Origin: Actinoalloteichus fjordicus
Lineage (GTDB): Bacteria; Actinomycetota; Actinomycetes; Mycobacteriales; Pseudonocardiaceae
Reading direction: 5' to 3'
Assembly (NCBI RefSeq): GCF_001941625.1
Contig: NZ_CP016076.1
Location: 186,001 to 250,000, forward strand
Length of the DNA stretch: 64,000 nt
Shown: one piece after another, positions 54,220 to 63,316 of the stretch
Layout: every line of letters starts with the position of its first letter
How positions within the stretch are numbered: the first letter of the stretch is position 1
The notes under the pieces: model-generated
Seen by the model: the letters and a program-made list of their open reading frames with translations, nothing else
Told to the model about the DNA's origin: nothing
The model's database searches: none
Translations under genes and position numbers: made by a program

Positions 54220-55485
54220 GTGGCGCTCGTCGTCCAGAAATACGGCGGATCCTCTGTGCAGAGCGCCGACCGGATCAAACGGGTGGCCGAGCGCATCGTC
54301 GAGACCCGCAACGCGGGCAACGATGTGGTCGTCGTGTGTTCGGCCATGGGCGACACCACGGACGAGATGCTCGAACTCGCCAAGCAGGTGTCCCCGAATC
54401 CGCCGGAACGCGAGATGGACATGCTGCTCACCGCCGGTGAGCGGATCTCCAACGCACTGGTCGCGATGGCCATCCACGCGCTCGGCGCGGAGGCCAGGTC
54501 GTTCTCGGGTTCCCAGGCAGGCGTGATCACCACCCCGGTGCATCAGAAGGCCAGGATCATCGACGTCACCCCCGGCCGGGTCCAGCAGGCCCTCGGCGAG
54601 GGGGCGATCGTCCTGGTCGCCGGGTTCCAGGGCGTCGCGCAGGACACCAAGGACATCACCACCCTCGGCAGAGGCGGCTCCGACACCACGGCCGTCGCGC
54701 TCGCCGCGGCGCTGAACGCCGACGTCTGTGAGATCTACACCGACGTCGACGGCGTGTTCAGCGCCGATCCTCGGATCGTGTCCGACGCCAAACACCTTCA
54801 GACCATCACCTACGAGGAGATGCTGGAGATGGCGGCCTGCGGCGCGAAGGTGCTGATGCTTCGCTGTGTCGAGTACGCCCGCCGATACGGCGTACCGGTG
54901 CACGTCCGTTCGTCGTACAGCAACAAGCCCGGCACCGTGGTGTCCGGCTCAGTGGAGGATCTGACCGTGGAACAGGCGATGATCACCGGCGTCGCGCACG
55001 ACCGCTCCGAGGGCAAGGTCACCGTGGTCGGCGTGCCCGACACGCCGGGTGTGGCAGGCCGGATCTTCCGGGTCGTGGCGGACGCCGAGATCGACATCGA
55101 CATGGTGCTGCAGAACGTCTCCGGCAGCTCTTCCGGGCGAACCGACATCACTTTCACCCTGTCGAGGGACAACGGCCCGACGGCGGTCGCCGCGTTGGAA
55201 CGGCTTCAGGCCGAGGTCGGCTTCGAGCAGGTCCGCTATGACGACCGGGTCGGCAAGGTGTCGCTGGTCGGCGCGGGAATGCGCTCGCATCCCGGGGTCA
55301 CCGCGACGTTCTGCGAGGCGCTGGCGAACGCGGGTGTGAACATCGAGATCATCAACACCTCGGAGATCCGCATCTCGGTGTTGATCAGGGACGACGATCT
55401 GGACGTCGCGGTCAGGGCGATCCATGAGGCCTTCAAGCTCGGCACTGACGAGGAAGCCGTCGTGTACGCGGGTTCGGGTCGGTGA
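54220..55485 (+). CDS. lysC: Aspartate kinase
   Basis: 421-residue aspartokinase, the first step of the lysine, threonine, methionine and diaminopimelate pathways. The N-terminal kinase domain begins [20 protein letters not shown] and contains [20 protein letters not shown] and [16 protein letters not shown]. Two ACT domains follow from about residue 255, where lysine and threonine normally give feedback inhibition. AGGAGG lies 9 bases before the GTG start. An internal start at 54967 probably makes the beta subunit. It is followed by asd with an 8-bp gap. Confidence 0.96.
   Translation: MALVVQKYGGSSVQSADRIKRVAERIVETRNAGNDVVVVCSAMGDTTDEMLELAKQVSPNPPEREMDMLLTAGERISNALVAMAIHALGAEARSFSGSQAGVITTPVHQKARIIDVTPGRVQQALGEGAIVLVAGFQGVAQDTKDITTLGRGGSDTTAVALAAALNADVCEIYTDVDGVFSADPRIVSDAKHLQTITYEEMLEMAACGAKVLMLRCVEYARRYGVPVHVRSSYSNKPGTVVSGSVEDLTVEQAMITGVAHDRSEGKVTVVGVPDTPGVAGRIFRVVADAEIDIDMVLQNVSGSSSGRTDITFTLSRDNGPTAVAALERLQAEVGFEQVRYDDRVGKVSLVGAGMRSHPGVTATFCEALANAGVNIEIINTSEIRISVLIRDDDLDVAVRAIHEAFKLGTDEEAVVYAGSGR
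54967..55485 (+). CDS. Aspartate kinase beta subunit from internal start
   Basis: An in-frame GTG at codon 250 is preceded 7 bases upstream by GGAGGA (54954-54959) inside the coding sequence. The 172-residue product [20 protein letters not shown] consists of the two ACT domains. In Corynebacterium and related actinobacteria the alpha2-beta2 enzyme is made this way. Sequence and position fit well, but internal initiation must be shown. Confidence 0.65.
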   Translation: MEQAMITGVAHDRSEGKVTVVGVPDTPGVAGRIFRVVADAEIDIDMVLQNVSGSSSGRTDITFTLSRDNGPTAVAALERLQAEVGFEQVRYDDRVGKVSLVGAGMRSHPGVTATFCEALANAGVNIEIINTSEIRISVLIRDDDLDVAVRAIHEAFKLGTDEEAVVYAGSGR

Positions 55486-55493
55486 GGGGAGTA

Positions 55494-56591
55494 GTGAACA
55501 GTCAGGTGACACAGACGACTGACGGCGACACGGGGCGGCCGACGCTGGCCATCGTCGGCGCGACCGGCGCCGTCGGCTCGGTGATGATCGACATCCTGGA
55601 CAGTCGCGAGTCGGTGCCGTGGGGTGAGATCCGGCTGATCGCCTCGGCGCGTTCGGCAGGCAAGAAGATCACGGTGCGCGGGCGCGAGCTGACGGTGCTG
55701 GCGCTGGCCCCCGAGGTCTTCGACGGGGTCGACGTCGCCTGCTTCGACGTGCCGGACGAGGTCTCGGCCGAGTGGGCGCCCGTGGCGGCCTCCCGTGGCG
55801 CGGTGGCGGTGGACAACTCCGGCGCCTTCCGCATGGACCCGGAGGTGCCGCTGGTGGTGCCGGAGGTCAACGCGGACGACGTCGCCAGGCGGCCCAAGGG
55901 CGTCATCGCCAATCCCAACTGCACCACGTTGTCGATGATGGCCGCGATGGGCGCCCTGCACCGGGAGTTCGGACTCCGCGAGCTGGTCGTGGCGTCGTAC
56001 CAGGCCGTCTCGGGTGCAGGCCAGGCAGGCGTCGACCGGCTGTACGCGGAGCTCGCCGCCGTGGCGGGCAAGGACGTCGGCGTCCGCGCCGGGGACGTCC
56101 GGGAGGCACTGACGGCCGCAGGCCTGGTCCAGGCCGACTCGCCGTTCCCGGCGCCGTTGGCGCTCAACGTCGTGCCGTGGGCGGGCTCGCTCAAGGACGA
56201 CGGCTGGGCGTCGGAGGAGATCAAGGTCCGCAACGAGTCGCGCAAGATCCTGGGCATTCCGGATCTGAAGGTCTCGGCGACCTGTGTCCGGGTGCCGGTG
56301 GTGACCACCCACTCGGTCGCGGTGCACGCCGTGTTCGAGCGTCCGGTGACGGTGGCCCAGGCCCGCGAGGTCTTCGACGCGCAGCCGACGGTGGTGTTGA
56401 TGGACGACCCGGCGAACGGCGTCTACCCGACGCCTGCCGACGTCGTCGGCGGCGATCCCACCTACGTGGGGCGCATCCGGCAGTCGCTGGACTTCCCGAA
56501 CGCGCTCGACTTCTTCGTCTGCGGCGACAACCTCCGCAAGGGTGCCGCCCTCAACACCTACGAGATCGCCGAGCAGGTGGTGGCGGACTGA
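55494..56591 (+). CDS. asd: Aspartate-semialdehyde dehydrogenase
   Basis: 365-residue NADPH-dependent enzyme, second in the aspartate-family pathway. The Rossmann motif is [33 protein letters not shown] is present. Catalytic Cys143 lies in [12 protein letters not shown], with [12 protein letters not shown] after it. The GTG at 55494 follows GAGGGGAG. It is cotranscribed with lysC, as is standard in actinobacteria. The sequence reads [17 protein letters not shown] with the catalytic-site Arg and His. Confidence 0.96.
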   Translation: MNSQVTQTTDGDTGRPTLAIVGATGAVGSVMIDILDSRESVPWGEIRLIASARSAGKKITVRGRELTVLALAPEVFDGVDVACFDVPDEVSAEWAPVAASRGAVAVDNSGAFRMDPEVPLVVPEVNADDVARRPKGVIANPNCTTLSMMAAMGALHREFGLRELVVASYQAVSGAGQAGVDRLYAELAAVAGKDVGVRAGDVREALTAAGLVQADSPFPAPLALNVVPWAGSLKDDGWASEEIKVRNESRKILGIPDLKVSATCVRVPVVTTHSVAVHAVFERPVTVAQAREVFDAQPTVVLMDDPANGVYPTPADVVGGDPTYVGRIRQSLDFPNALDFFVCGDNLRKGAALNTYEIAEQVVAD

Positions 56592-56730
56592 CGTCTGCCG
56601 CACCGCCGGCGCGAGGGTTCCTCAGGTCGGCCGCCGGTCCTCCCGGCGGCCGACTTCTCGTCTCGGCTCCGCGGCGGTCCGCCGGGGGGACCGCCCGCCC
56701 GTCCGATGCAGATCAGAACCACCCATTTTC

Positions 56731-56736
56731 TTGACT
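56731..56736 (+). promoter_or_regulatory. -35 element of the Fur-catalase operon
   Basis: TTGACT lies 17-18 bases before a weak TGGACT, upstream of the Fur-like gene start at 56769. The surrounding AT-rich CCATTTTCTTGACTTGTTCC stands out from the GC-rich neighbourhood and may include the autoregulatory operator. Confidence 0.45.
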
Positions 56737-56768
56737 TGTTCCAGTTTAGGTGGTGGACTGTCGGTCGT

Positions 56769-57221
56769 ATGGCTCCCACCACGGCACCCAGGCAGGGCCG
56801 CAACGCGGCTCCCGACCCGCGCGACGCACTGCGCGGCGTCGGTCTGCGGGTGACGGCTCCTCGGCTGGCGGTGCTCGAATGGCTGGCCCGGCATCCGCAT
56901 TCGACCGCAGAGCAGGTCGCCACCGCTGCGCGATCTCGGCTCGGTGTGGTCTCCACCCAGGCTGTGTACGACGTGTTGCACGCCTGCACCGCTCACGGTC
57001 TGCTCCGGCGGATCGAGCCTGCGGGACACCCGGCCCGCTTCGAGACCCGCACGGGCGATAATCATCATCATCTGGTCTGCAGGCAGTGCGGACGCACTGC
57101 CGATGTCGACTGCGTACATGGTGACTCGCCATGCCTGGAGCCCTCGGACACGGCGGGTTTCGTCGTCGACGAGGCGGAAGTCGTCTTCTGGGGCCTGTGT
57201 GCCCCCTGCTCGGCCGGTTGA
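56769..57221 (+). CDS. Fur-family redox/metal regulator (CatR/FurA type)
   Basis: 150-residue winged-helix repressor. The DNA-binding region reads [20 protein letters not shown] and [20 protein letters not shown] in altered form ([20 protein letters not shown]). The metal site is [13 protein letters not shown], and CAPC forms the second half of a structural zinc site. Placed 44 bp upstream of catalase, it is most likely the peroxide-sensing repressor of that gene and of itself, as CatR or FurA are in Streptomyces and mycobacteria. The ATG at 56769 lies just after the promoter. Confidence 0.92.
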   Translation: MAPTTAPRQGRNAAPDPRDALRGVGLRVTAPRLAVLEWLARHPHSTAEQVATAARSRLGVVSTQAVYDVLHACTAHGLLRRIEPAGHPARFETRTGDNHHHLVCRQCGRTADVDCVHGDSPCLEPSDTAGFVVDEAEVVFWGLCAPCSAG

Positions 57222-57265
57222 CGGCCGGGCAGTCTCACCCGGAAGCGAACAAGGAGGTTGGGCGC

Positions 57266-58717
57266 GTGACCGACGCACGCTTCACCACGAACAACGTGGG
57301 CATCCCGGTGGCGAGTGATGATCACTCGCTGACCGCGGGCCCGAACGGCCCGATCCTGCTGCAGGATCACTACCTGATCGAGAAGAACGCCCAGTTCAAC
57401 CGCGAGCGCGTGCCGGAGCGGGTCGTGCACGCCAAGGGCGGCGGCGCCTTCGGGTTCCTGGAGATCACCGAGGACGTCAGCCAGTACACCAAGGCCGCGC
57501 TCTTCCAGCCCGGCGTCAAGACCGAGGCCCTGACCAGGTTCTCGACCGTCGCCGGTGAGCTGGGCTCCCCGGACACCTGGCGTGACCCGCGCGGCTTCGC
57601 GATCAAGTTCTACACCAGCGAGGGCAACTACGACCTGGTCGGCAACAACACGCCGGTCTTCTTCATCCGGGACCCCATCAAGTTCCCCGACTTCATTCGC
57701 TCGCAGAAGCGGCGGGCCGACAACGGTCGTCGGGATCTCGACCAGCAGTGGGACTTCTGGACCCTGCAGCCGGAGTCCGCGCACCAGGTGACCTGGCTGA
57801 TGGGCGACCGGGGCATCCCCAAGACCTGGCGGCACCAGAACGGCTACGGCTCGCACACCTACCTGTGGGAGAACGCGGGCGGCGAGAAGTTCTGGGTCAA
57901 GTACCACTTCAAGACCGACCAGGGCATCGACTTCCTCACCTCCTCCGAGGCGGCCACGCTCGCGGGTGAGAACGCCGATCACCACATCGCCGACCTCTGG
58001 GACGCCATCGTCGCGGGCGATCACCCGAGCTGGACGCTGCACGTCCAGGTGATGCCGTACGAGGACGCCGCGGACTACCGGTTCAACCCCTTCGACCTGA
58101 CCAAGGTGTGGCCGCACGGCGACTACCCGCTGATCAAGGTCGGTCGCCTCGTGCTGGACCGCAACCCGGAGAACTACTTCGCGCAGATCGAGCAGGGCGC
58201 GTTCGAGCCGACCAACCTGGTGCCGGGCATCGGACCGTCGCCGGACAAGATGCTGCTCGGCCGGATGTTCTCCTACCCGGACGCGCACCGCTACCGGATC
58301 GGGCCGAACTACGCCCAGCTGCCGGTAAACCAGGCCAAGTCCCCGGTGAACTCGTACGCCAAGGACGGCGCGATGCGCTACTCCAACCCGAGCGACCCGG
58401 TGTACGCGCCGAACTCCTACGGCGGACCGCACGCTGACGCGCAGAAGGCGGGCGAGACCAGCGCGGCGTTCGGCGTGACCGACGAGATCGTCCGGTCGGC
58501 CTACCGGCTGCACGCCGAGGACGACGACTTCGGTCAGGCAGGCACCATGGTCCGGTCCGTGCTCGACGACGACCAGCGGGCTCGCCTGGTGGCCAATGTC
58601 CAGGGCCACCTGAGCAACGGCGTCTCGAAGCCGGTGCTGGATCGGGCGCTGCAGTACTGGCGGAACGTCGACAAGGGGCTGGGCGACAAGATCGCCGCCG
58701 CCTTCGACGGAAGCTGA
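57266..58717 (+). CDS. Monofunctional heme catalase
   Basis: 483-residue small-subunit catalase that disproportionates H2O2. Distal His55 lies in [13 protein letters not shown]. Asn lies in [14 protein letters not shown]. The proximal heme Tyr lies in [15 protein letters not shown]. The GTG at 57266 is supported by AAGGAGG 8 bases upstream and the family start [19 protein letters not shown]. It is coupled to the upstream Fur-like repressor. Three tandem hairpins follow the stop. Confidence 0.95.
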   Translation: MTDARFTTNNVGIPVASDDHSLTAGPNGPILLQDHYLIEKNAQFNRERVPERVVHAKGGGAFGFLEITEDVSQYTKAALFQPGVKTEALTRFSTVAGELGSPDTWRDPRGFAIKFYTSEGNYDLVGNNTPVFFIRDPIKFPDFIRSQKRRADNGRRDLDQQWDFWTLQPESAHQVTWLMGDRGIPKTWRHQNGYGSHTYLWENAGGEKFWVKYHFKTDQGIDFLTSSEAATLAGENADHHIADLWDAIVAGDHPSWTLHVQVMPYEDAADYRFNPFDLTKVWPHGDYPLIKVGRLVLDRNPENYFAQIEQGAFEPTNLVPGIGPSPDKMLLGRMFSYPDAHRYRIGPNYAQLPVNQAKSPVNSYAKDGAMRYSNPSDPVYAPNSYGGPHADAQKAGETSAAFGVTDEIVRSAYRLHAEDDDFGQAGTMVRSVLDDDQRARLVANVQGHLSNGVSKPVLDRALQYWRNVDKGLGDKIAAAFDGS

Positions 58718-58724
58718 CTTGACC

Positions 58725-58830
58725 CCCTCGATCCTGTGGGACCCCCAGCCGCAGGATCGAGGGACCTGAAGGACGGCGTACTGCCGTCCGGCGGCCCGGC
58801 GAGCTCCCCCCTCTCGCCGGGCCGCACCTT
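58725..58830 (+). terminator. Three tandem hairpins after catalase
   Basis: CCCTCGATCCTG/CAGGATCGAGGG (58725-58763), GGACGGC/GCCGTCC (58771-58789) and GCGGCCCGGCGAG/CTCGCCGGGCCGC (58791-58825) are all perfect stems. The last is followed by ACCTTCCGTCTT. Together they probably terminate the catalase mRNA and protect its 3' end. Confidence 0.7.
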
Positions 58831-59157
58831 CCGTCTTCGTCACCCGCAGGACGGGCGAAACCCGGCGGCCGCCGATCTCTTCGAGCCCCGCACTCGCTTC
58901 GATCGGTGTCGGAACCGCAGGTCAGGGCTCGCGGGGCTCCCCGAAAGTGGTGGAAATCCCGACGCTCCGCGCGGGATCTTCACTCTTAACGGTGAAATCA
59001 TGCCCATTCTTTAGGCTGAGTGAGATTCGCCATACGCTCTTCGTGTTCGAGTGCGGGAACGGCTCGGGCCGAGCGGCCACGCCGTCGCCGCGTCCGCGAG
59101 ATCTTCGGCCCTCGCATCGCCTGCCGCCCGAGACCGATTGCCGACCTCGGCCCCGAT
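58831..59157. other. Convergent intergenic region with an AT-rich patch
   Basis: About 330 bp between the catalase hairpins and the convergent stop at 59158. Bases about 58975-59045 are clearly AT-richer than the surroundings and contain TTCTTTAGG and CATACG. No gene is supported. It might hold a promoter for an antisense or small RNA, which I cannot verify. Confidence 0.4.
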
Positions 59158-59361
59158 TCAGGCCAGCGGCTGCAGGCCCGGCAGGTAGCCGGACTCCTTG
59201 CACCAGGGGCAGGGCCGCAGGTGATGGACGGTGCGGCCCACGTTGCCGAGCAGCGCCAATGCGGGCTCCACGATCTGGCCGCTCCCCTCGCAGCTCGGGC
59301 AGACGGTGGAGAGCTTGGGCCGCGGGTCCGGCAGGGTCGACTCGTAGTGCTCCTCGCTCAC
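59158..59361 (-). CDS. Small double zinc-ribbon-like protein
   Basis: 67 residues with two CxxC knuckles, CPSCEGSG and CPWCKESG, about 30 residues apart. This resembles half of a DnaJ-type zinc domain. The start is a GTG at 59361 with GGGG upstream. No named family. It is divergent from the FMN reductase gene. Confidence 0.62.
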   Translation of the reverse strand: MSEEHYESTLPDPRPKLSTVCPSCEGSGQIVEPALALLGNVGRTVHHLRPCPWCKESGYLPGLQPLA

Positions 59362-59599
59362 CCCTGCACAGTAGGCCCGGGTCTGCCCCAGCCCCAATCC
59401 TCGGGTGGGGCTGGCCGCCAGGACGTCGCCAGGCGATCCACGGCGAACATGAAGGGCATTGTCGCCGGGCGAGATCGGGCCCGAAGGCTTGACCTGCAGT
59501 GAGCTTGAGGTTTTAGGCTGTGGGGGTGAGCCGAACCGTGTCGATCGCCGTGGGCGATACGTCGAGTCCCGCACACCCCGCCGACCGGGCGCGACCGGC

Positions 59600-60160
59600 G
59601 TGACCATCCGGGTGGTGGGCATCGGCGGATCCATTCGCTCGGATTCGCAGTCGGAGCGCACCCTGAGCGCGGTCCTCGCGGGCGCCCGGCAGGCAGGCGC
59701 GGAGACGACCACCCTCGCCGGAGCCGACCTGGTGCTGCCCTTCTACGACCCCTCGGTGACCGACCGCACGGACAGCGCCCGACGGCTGGTGGACGTCCTG
59801 CGCAATGCGGACGGCGTGATCCTCGTGTCGCCGGGGTACCACGGCACGGTGTCGGGGCTGGTGAAGAACGCCCTCGACTACGTCGAGGACCTGCGTGGCG
59901 ACGCACGACCGTATCTCGACGGCCGCGCCGTCGGCTGCGTCGGCACCGCACAGGGCTGGCAGGCGGCGGTCAGCACGCTGACGGCGCTGCGGTCGATCGT
60001 GCACGCGCTGCGCGGCTGGCCGACTCCGCTCGGCGCCGCCCTGCACGCGGGCGAGGTGCGGTTCGACGAGGACGGCGGCTGCACGGACGCCAAGACGGCG
60101 GGCACCCTGCACACCATCGGCGAACAGGTCGTCGACTTCGCCCGACGGCGCCACGGCTGA
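59600..60160 (+). CDS. NADPH-dependent FMN reductase
   Basis: 186-residue flavodoxin-fold reductase (chromate/quinone reductase type). The phosphate-binding loop is VGIGGSIRSDSQSERTL. The family motif SPGYHGTVSGLVKNALDYVE and CVGTAQGWQAAVSTLTALRS follow. The GTG at 59600 lacks a clear ribosome-binding site, so it may be leaderless or start elsewhere. Located between catalase and Ohr/Dps, which fits an oxidative-stress role. Confidence 0.87.
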   Translation: MTIRVVGIGGSIRSDSQSERTLSAVLAGARQAGAETTTLAGADLVLPFYDPSVTDRTDSARRLVDVLRNADGVILVSPGYHGTVSGLVKNALDYVEDLRGDARPYLDGRAVGCVGTAQGWQAAVSTLTALRSIVHALRGWPTPLGAALHAGEVRFDEDGGCTDAKTAGTLHTIGEQVVDFARRRHG

Positions 60161-60450
60161 CCGATCGGCGGCGCCTTGGCCGCGCAGGCAGGCTCCGCCT
60201 GGGACGGGCCCCGCGCGACCGGCGCGCGGGGCCCGGTACTGACTGGCGAGAGGGTGCTGCGGAGCGTGGTCGATGCAGGCCGAGCCGATGCGTCACGCCT
60301 ACGCCGCGCCGTCGATGTCTGCCGTCGGCCTCTCGACGGCCTGACGAACGCATAATCGCGCGGCCGGACGGGTACCCCAGCTCCAGCGCAGGAGGCCGGT
60401 GGTCGGCCCGTGCGAGAAGGATCCTCGTCCAGCGTCGGGAGGCCGTCACG

Positions 60451-60876
60451 ATGACCCCGCTGTACATCGCAGAAGCCGTGTCCATCGGACAGGGCAGGGA
60501 CGGCGAGGTTCGGTCCTCGGACGGTGTGATCGACGAACGACTGGCCAGTCCGACCGAGCTGGGCGGCCCCGGCGGCGCCGCGACCAATCCGGAGCAGCTC
60601 TTCGCCGCGGGCTACTCCGCCTGTTTTCACAGCGCTCTGCGTGCGATGGCGGCCAAGTCCGGCACGCCGCTGCGAGCCAGCGAGGTGACGGCACGGGTGG
60701 GCATCGGCAAGGACGAAGCCGATGGTGGCTTCCAACTGTCCGTCACGCTGGAGGCGAAGCTGCCCGAACTCAGTCAGGCCCAGGCTGACGAGGTCGTCGA
60801 GGCCGCGCACAAGCTCTGCCCCTACTCGAAGGCAACGCGGGGCAACATCGACGTCACGGTGTCCGCCGTCGCCTGA
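60451..60876 (+). CDS. ohr: Organic hydroperoxide resistance protein (Ohr)
   Basis: 141-residue OsmC/Ohr thiol peroxidase that reduces fatty-acid and organic hydroperoxides. The two redox cysteines are at 58 (GYSACFHSAL) and 123 (KLCPYSKATRGN). The N-terminus TPLYIAEAVSIGQGRDGEVR and the NPEQLFAAGYSACF block define Ohr rather than OsmC. GGGAGG lies about 9 bases upstream of the ATG. No OhrR gene is adjacent. Confidence 0.95.
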   Translation: MTPLYIAEAVSIGQGRDGEVRSSDGVIDERLASPTELGGPGGAATNPEQLFAAGYSACFHSALRAMAAKSGTPLRASEVTARVGIGKDEADGGFQLSVTLEAKLPELSQAQADEVVEAAHKLCPYSKATRGNIDVTVSAVA

Positions 60877-60955
60877 TCCAAGGCGGCAGACGTCCGTATC
60901 CATCGTGGGCATCGTGAACTCCACTGAATCCGTCACGAGAAGGTGTGAGGACCCA

Positions 60956-61447
60956 ATGACCAAGAACTCGATCACCAGCCCGTTGACCAGCCCGCTCGGT
61001 GACGGTGAGCGTGACGTGACATGTCATGCCCTCCAGGCCACCCTGCTCGAGCTGATCGACCTGCATCTGCTGGCCAAGCAACTGCATTGGAACGTCGTGG
61101 GAGCGAACTTCCGCTCCGCGCATCTCCAGCTCGACAAACTCGTCTCGGTCGCGCGGGACTTCGCCGACGACGTCGCGGAGCGGATGTCGGCCCTGGCCGT
61201 GTCGCCGGACGGCCGGGCCGCCACGGTGGCCCAGGGCAGCGGGCTCCGCCATGTGCATGCGGGCTGGCGCAGCGTGGAACAGGTGGTCGGCGATGTCGTC
61301 GAGGCGCTCAGCGAGATCGTGCATCGCCTGCGCGCCCGCATCGACGAGACGGAGAAGACGGACCAGGTGACCCAGGATCTGCTCATTCAGATCACCGCGA
61401 AGCTGGAGAAGGCCCGGTGGATGTGGCAGACGCAGCAGCAGAAGTAG
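60956..61447 (+). CDS. Dps-family ferritin-like DNA-protecting protein
   Basis: 163-residue dodecameric iron-storage protein. Ferroxidase ligands appear in LAKQLHWNVVGANFRSAHLQ (His44) and DKLVSVARDFADDVAERM (Asp and Glu). The C-terminal helix ends QTQQQK. The N-terminal MTKNSITSPLTSPLGDGERD tail is short and not strongly basic, so DNA binding is uncertain. It follows ohr by 79 bp, and a strong hairpin follows at 61473. Confidence 0.93.
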   Translation: MTKNSITSPLTSPLGDGERDVTCHALQATLLELIDLHLLAKQLHWNVVGANFRSAHLQLDKLVSVARDFADDVAERMSALAVSPDGRAATVAQGSGLRHVHAGWRSVEQVVGDVVEALSEIVHRLRARIDETEKTDQVTQDLLIQITAKLEKARWMWQTQQQK

Positions 61448-61472
61448 GCGCCAATCGAACGAACGACGAGCT

Positions 61473-61508
61473 TTCGGGCCGGACGCGATCGCGTCCGGCC
61501 CGAATCGT
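61473..61508 (+). terminator. Terminator hairpin after dps
   Basis: A perfect 14-bp stem with a GATC loop (61473-61504). T content after it is low (TCGTAT), so it may act mostly as a 3' stability hairpin. Confidence 0.7.
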
Positions 61509-61866
61509 ATGCGGGGCCGCCTGCCGGGCGTCGGCGTGTCCGACGTCTGCGGTGACGGTGTTCCGCAGTCCCGGCGGTGGGAGTCCGTCGGTGACGCCGT
61601 AGCCGCGTGACGGGATGCCCGCGCGGCGGCCGACTCAGTGCGGCCGACTCGGCCGACGACACGACCCCCGACCCGGCCCTGAGCAGCGGAGGCGCGGAGC
61701 GCCGTTCCCGTGCAGGCGCGGGGCACGGTTCGGCTGCACCCGCGATGCACCCCGTTCTGCCCCGACGTGCCGGGTACCGCCGTCCGTTCGGGCAGCCGAA
61801 CCTGCCCTTTCCGGCGCCATGGCGGCAGGCCGCGCAGTCCTGATCACAGCACCCTTGACATGGCCG
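61509..61866. other. Intergenic region upstream of the chitinase
   Basis: About 360 bp with no supportable gene before the DasR-like box at 61867. Open frames here lack ribosome-binding sites. Confidence 0.45.
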
Positions 61867-61882
61867 ACTGGTCTAGTCCATT
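61867..61882. promoter_or_regulatory. DasR-responsive element (dre) upstream of the chitinase
   Basis: ACTGGTCTAGTCCATT matches the Streptomyces DasR consensus ACTGGTCTAGACCACT at 14 of 16 bases and lies 51 bases before the chitinase ATG. DasR is the GntR-family repressor of N-acetylglucosamine and chitin genes. The match is by sequence alone. Confidence 0.75.
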
Positions 61883-61932
61883 TTCGTGATGCGGATCACC
61901 TCCGCGTCCGGACTGCCTGTCAAGGAGACGAC

Positions 61933-63123
61933 ATGCGTACTCGGGTCCGAAGTCTCATCGCCTCGGCAGCGGGGGTCCTGCTCCTCCCCCTGGTCGGAGG
62001 CGGGCCTGCCGTGGCCGATCAGCCGACCATGCCCGGTGTCACGCAGGCCTGCGAGGCCCCCGCCTGGAACGCTGGCACGGTCTACGTGGCAGGCGACCTC
62101 GCCTCGCACGCCGGTTCGGAGTGGCGCGCCAAGTGGTGGACGCAGGGCGAGACGCCGGGAACCACGGGCGAGTGGGGCGTCTGGGAGAACCTCGGTCCCT
62201 GCGGAGATCCGGGCGACCCGGGCGACCCGGGCGATCCCGCCGATCCGGGGGCCATCGCGGTCGCGCCCTACCTCTACTACGGCTGGGGAAACCCGCCGAG
62301 CGCCGTCGAGGTGATGAACGCGACCGGCGTCGAATGGTTCACGATGGCCTTCATCCTGTCCTCGGGCAGCTGCACCCCGTCCTGGGACGGTCAGCGGCCG
62401 CTCACCGGCGGCATCGATGAACAGCGCATCAACGAGATCCGGGCGGCGGGCGGCGACGTCATCCCGTCCATCGGCGGGTGGAGCGGGAACAAGCTCGGCG
62501 AGTCCTGTCAGGACGCGACCTCGCTGGCCGCCGCCTATCAGCAGGTCATCGACGCCTTCGATCTTCAGGCGATCGATCTCGACATCGAGAACACCGAGTT
62601 CTACGGCGATGCGACGCAGCAGCGCAACATCGACGCACTGGCCATCATCGCCAGGGACAACCCGGATCTGCTGATCTACATCACCATGGGCACCGCCGTC
62701 TCCGGTCCGGACGCCAACGGCCTCCGGCTGATCCAGAAGGGCGCGGCGGCCGGGCTGGACGTCGACGGCTGGACGATCATGCCGTTCAACTTCAACGGCG
62801 GCACGGAGATGGGCCAGGACTCGATTCGCGCGGCCGAGGGCCTGCAGAACGCCGTCCGCGCCGCTTACGGATACTCCGAGACCGAGGCTTACCAGCGCAT
62901 CGGCATCTCCTCGATGAACGGCACGACCGATCAGGGCGAGATCGTCACCCAACGACATTTCCGCGAGATGCTCGGCTACGCGCAGGAGCACGGACTGGCC
63001 CGGCTCACCTTCTGGTCGGTCAACCGCGACCGGCCCTGCACGGGTGGCGACGCCTCGGCATGCAGCGGAGTCCCGCAGCAGCCCTGGGAGTTCACCGGCA
63101 TCCTCGCCGAATATCTCGACTGA
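61933..63123 (+). CDS. Secreted GH18 chitinase with carbohydrate-binding module
   Basis: 396 residues. The Sec signal peptide ends near Ala28 (PAVADQ). Residues about 40-90 are a CBM5/12-type chitin-binding module (APAWNAGTVYVAGDLASHAG, then EWRAKWWTQGETPG, then WGVWENLGPC). GDPGDPGDPGDPADPG is a repetitive linker. From 107 the GH18 barrel contains SIGGWSGN and the catalytic DLDIE with Glu219 as proton donor. CAAGGAGACGAC precedes the ATG. The upstream DasR box indicates control by GlcNAc metabolism. The catalytic-motif context resembles chitinase C/ChiA-type exochitinases. Confidence 0.92.
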   Translation: MRTRVRSLIASAAGVLLLPLVGGGPAVADQPTMPGVTQACEAPAWNAGTVYVAGDLASHAGSEWRAKWWTQGETPGTTGEWGVWENLGPCGDPGDPGDPGDPADPGAIAVAPYLYYGWGNPPSAVEVMNATGVEWFTMAFILSSGSCTPSWDGQRPLTGGIDEQRINEIRAAGGDVIPSIGGWSGNKLGESCQDATSLAAAYQQVIDAFDLQAIDLDIENTEFYGDATQQRNIDALAIIARDNPDLLIYITMGTAVSGPDANGLRLIQKGAAAGLDVDGWTIMPFNFNGGTEMGQDSIRAAEGLQNAVRAAYGYSETEAYQRIGISSMNGTTDQGEIVTQRHFREMLGYAQEHGLARLTFWSVNRDRPCTGGDASACSGVPQQPWEFTGILAEYLD

Positions 63124-63316
63124 TCTCCTCCGGCCTTCGCTGATCCGGTCCTGCAGCCCGCATTGCTCGTCCTGTCGGGCGATGCGGGCTCGGCGGACCC
63201 GGCACGCCCGCCCCGCGTCCCTGCGCGCGCCAGGCGGGAGTGATTCCGGGTCGCTGCCTCGTCACCGTCGGATTCGACGGCGGTGACGAGGCAGCCACGC
63301 CTCGAGCGCTCGTCGC

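Noticed and set aside
58922-59203. 93-residue minus-strand frame over the AT-rich patch
   Set aside because: It overlaps the zinc-ribbon gene in another frame and has no ribosome-binding site or recognisable domain.
61607-61843. Open frames between dps and the chitinase
   Set aside because: They overlap each other in several frames and lack initiation signals; one only becomes long by joining the chitinase frame upstream of its signal peptide.
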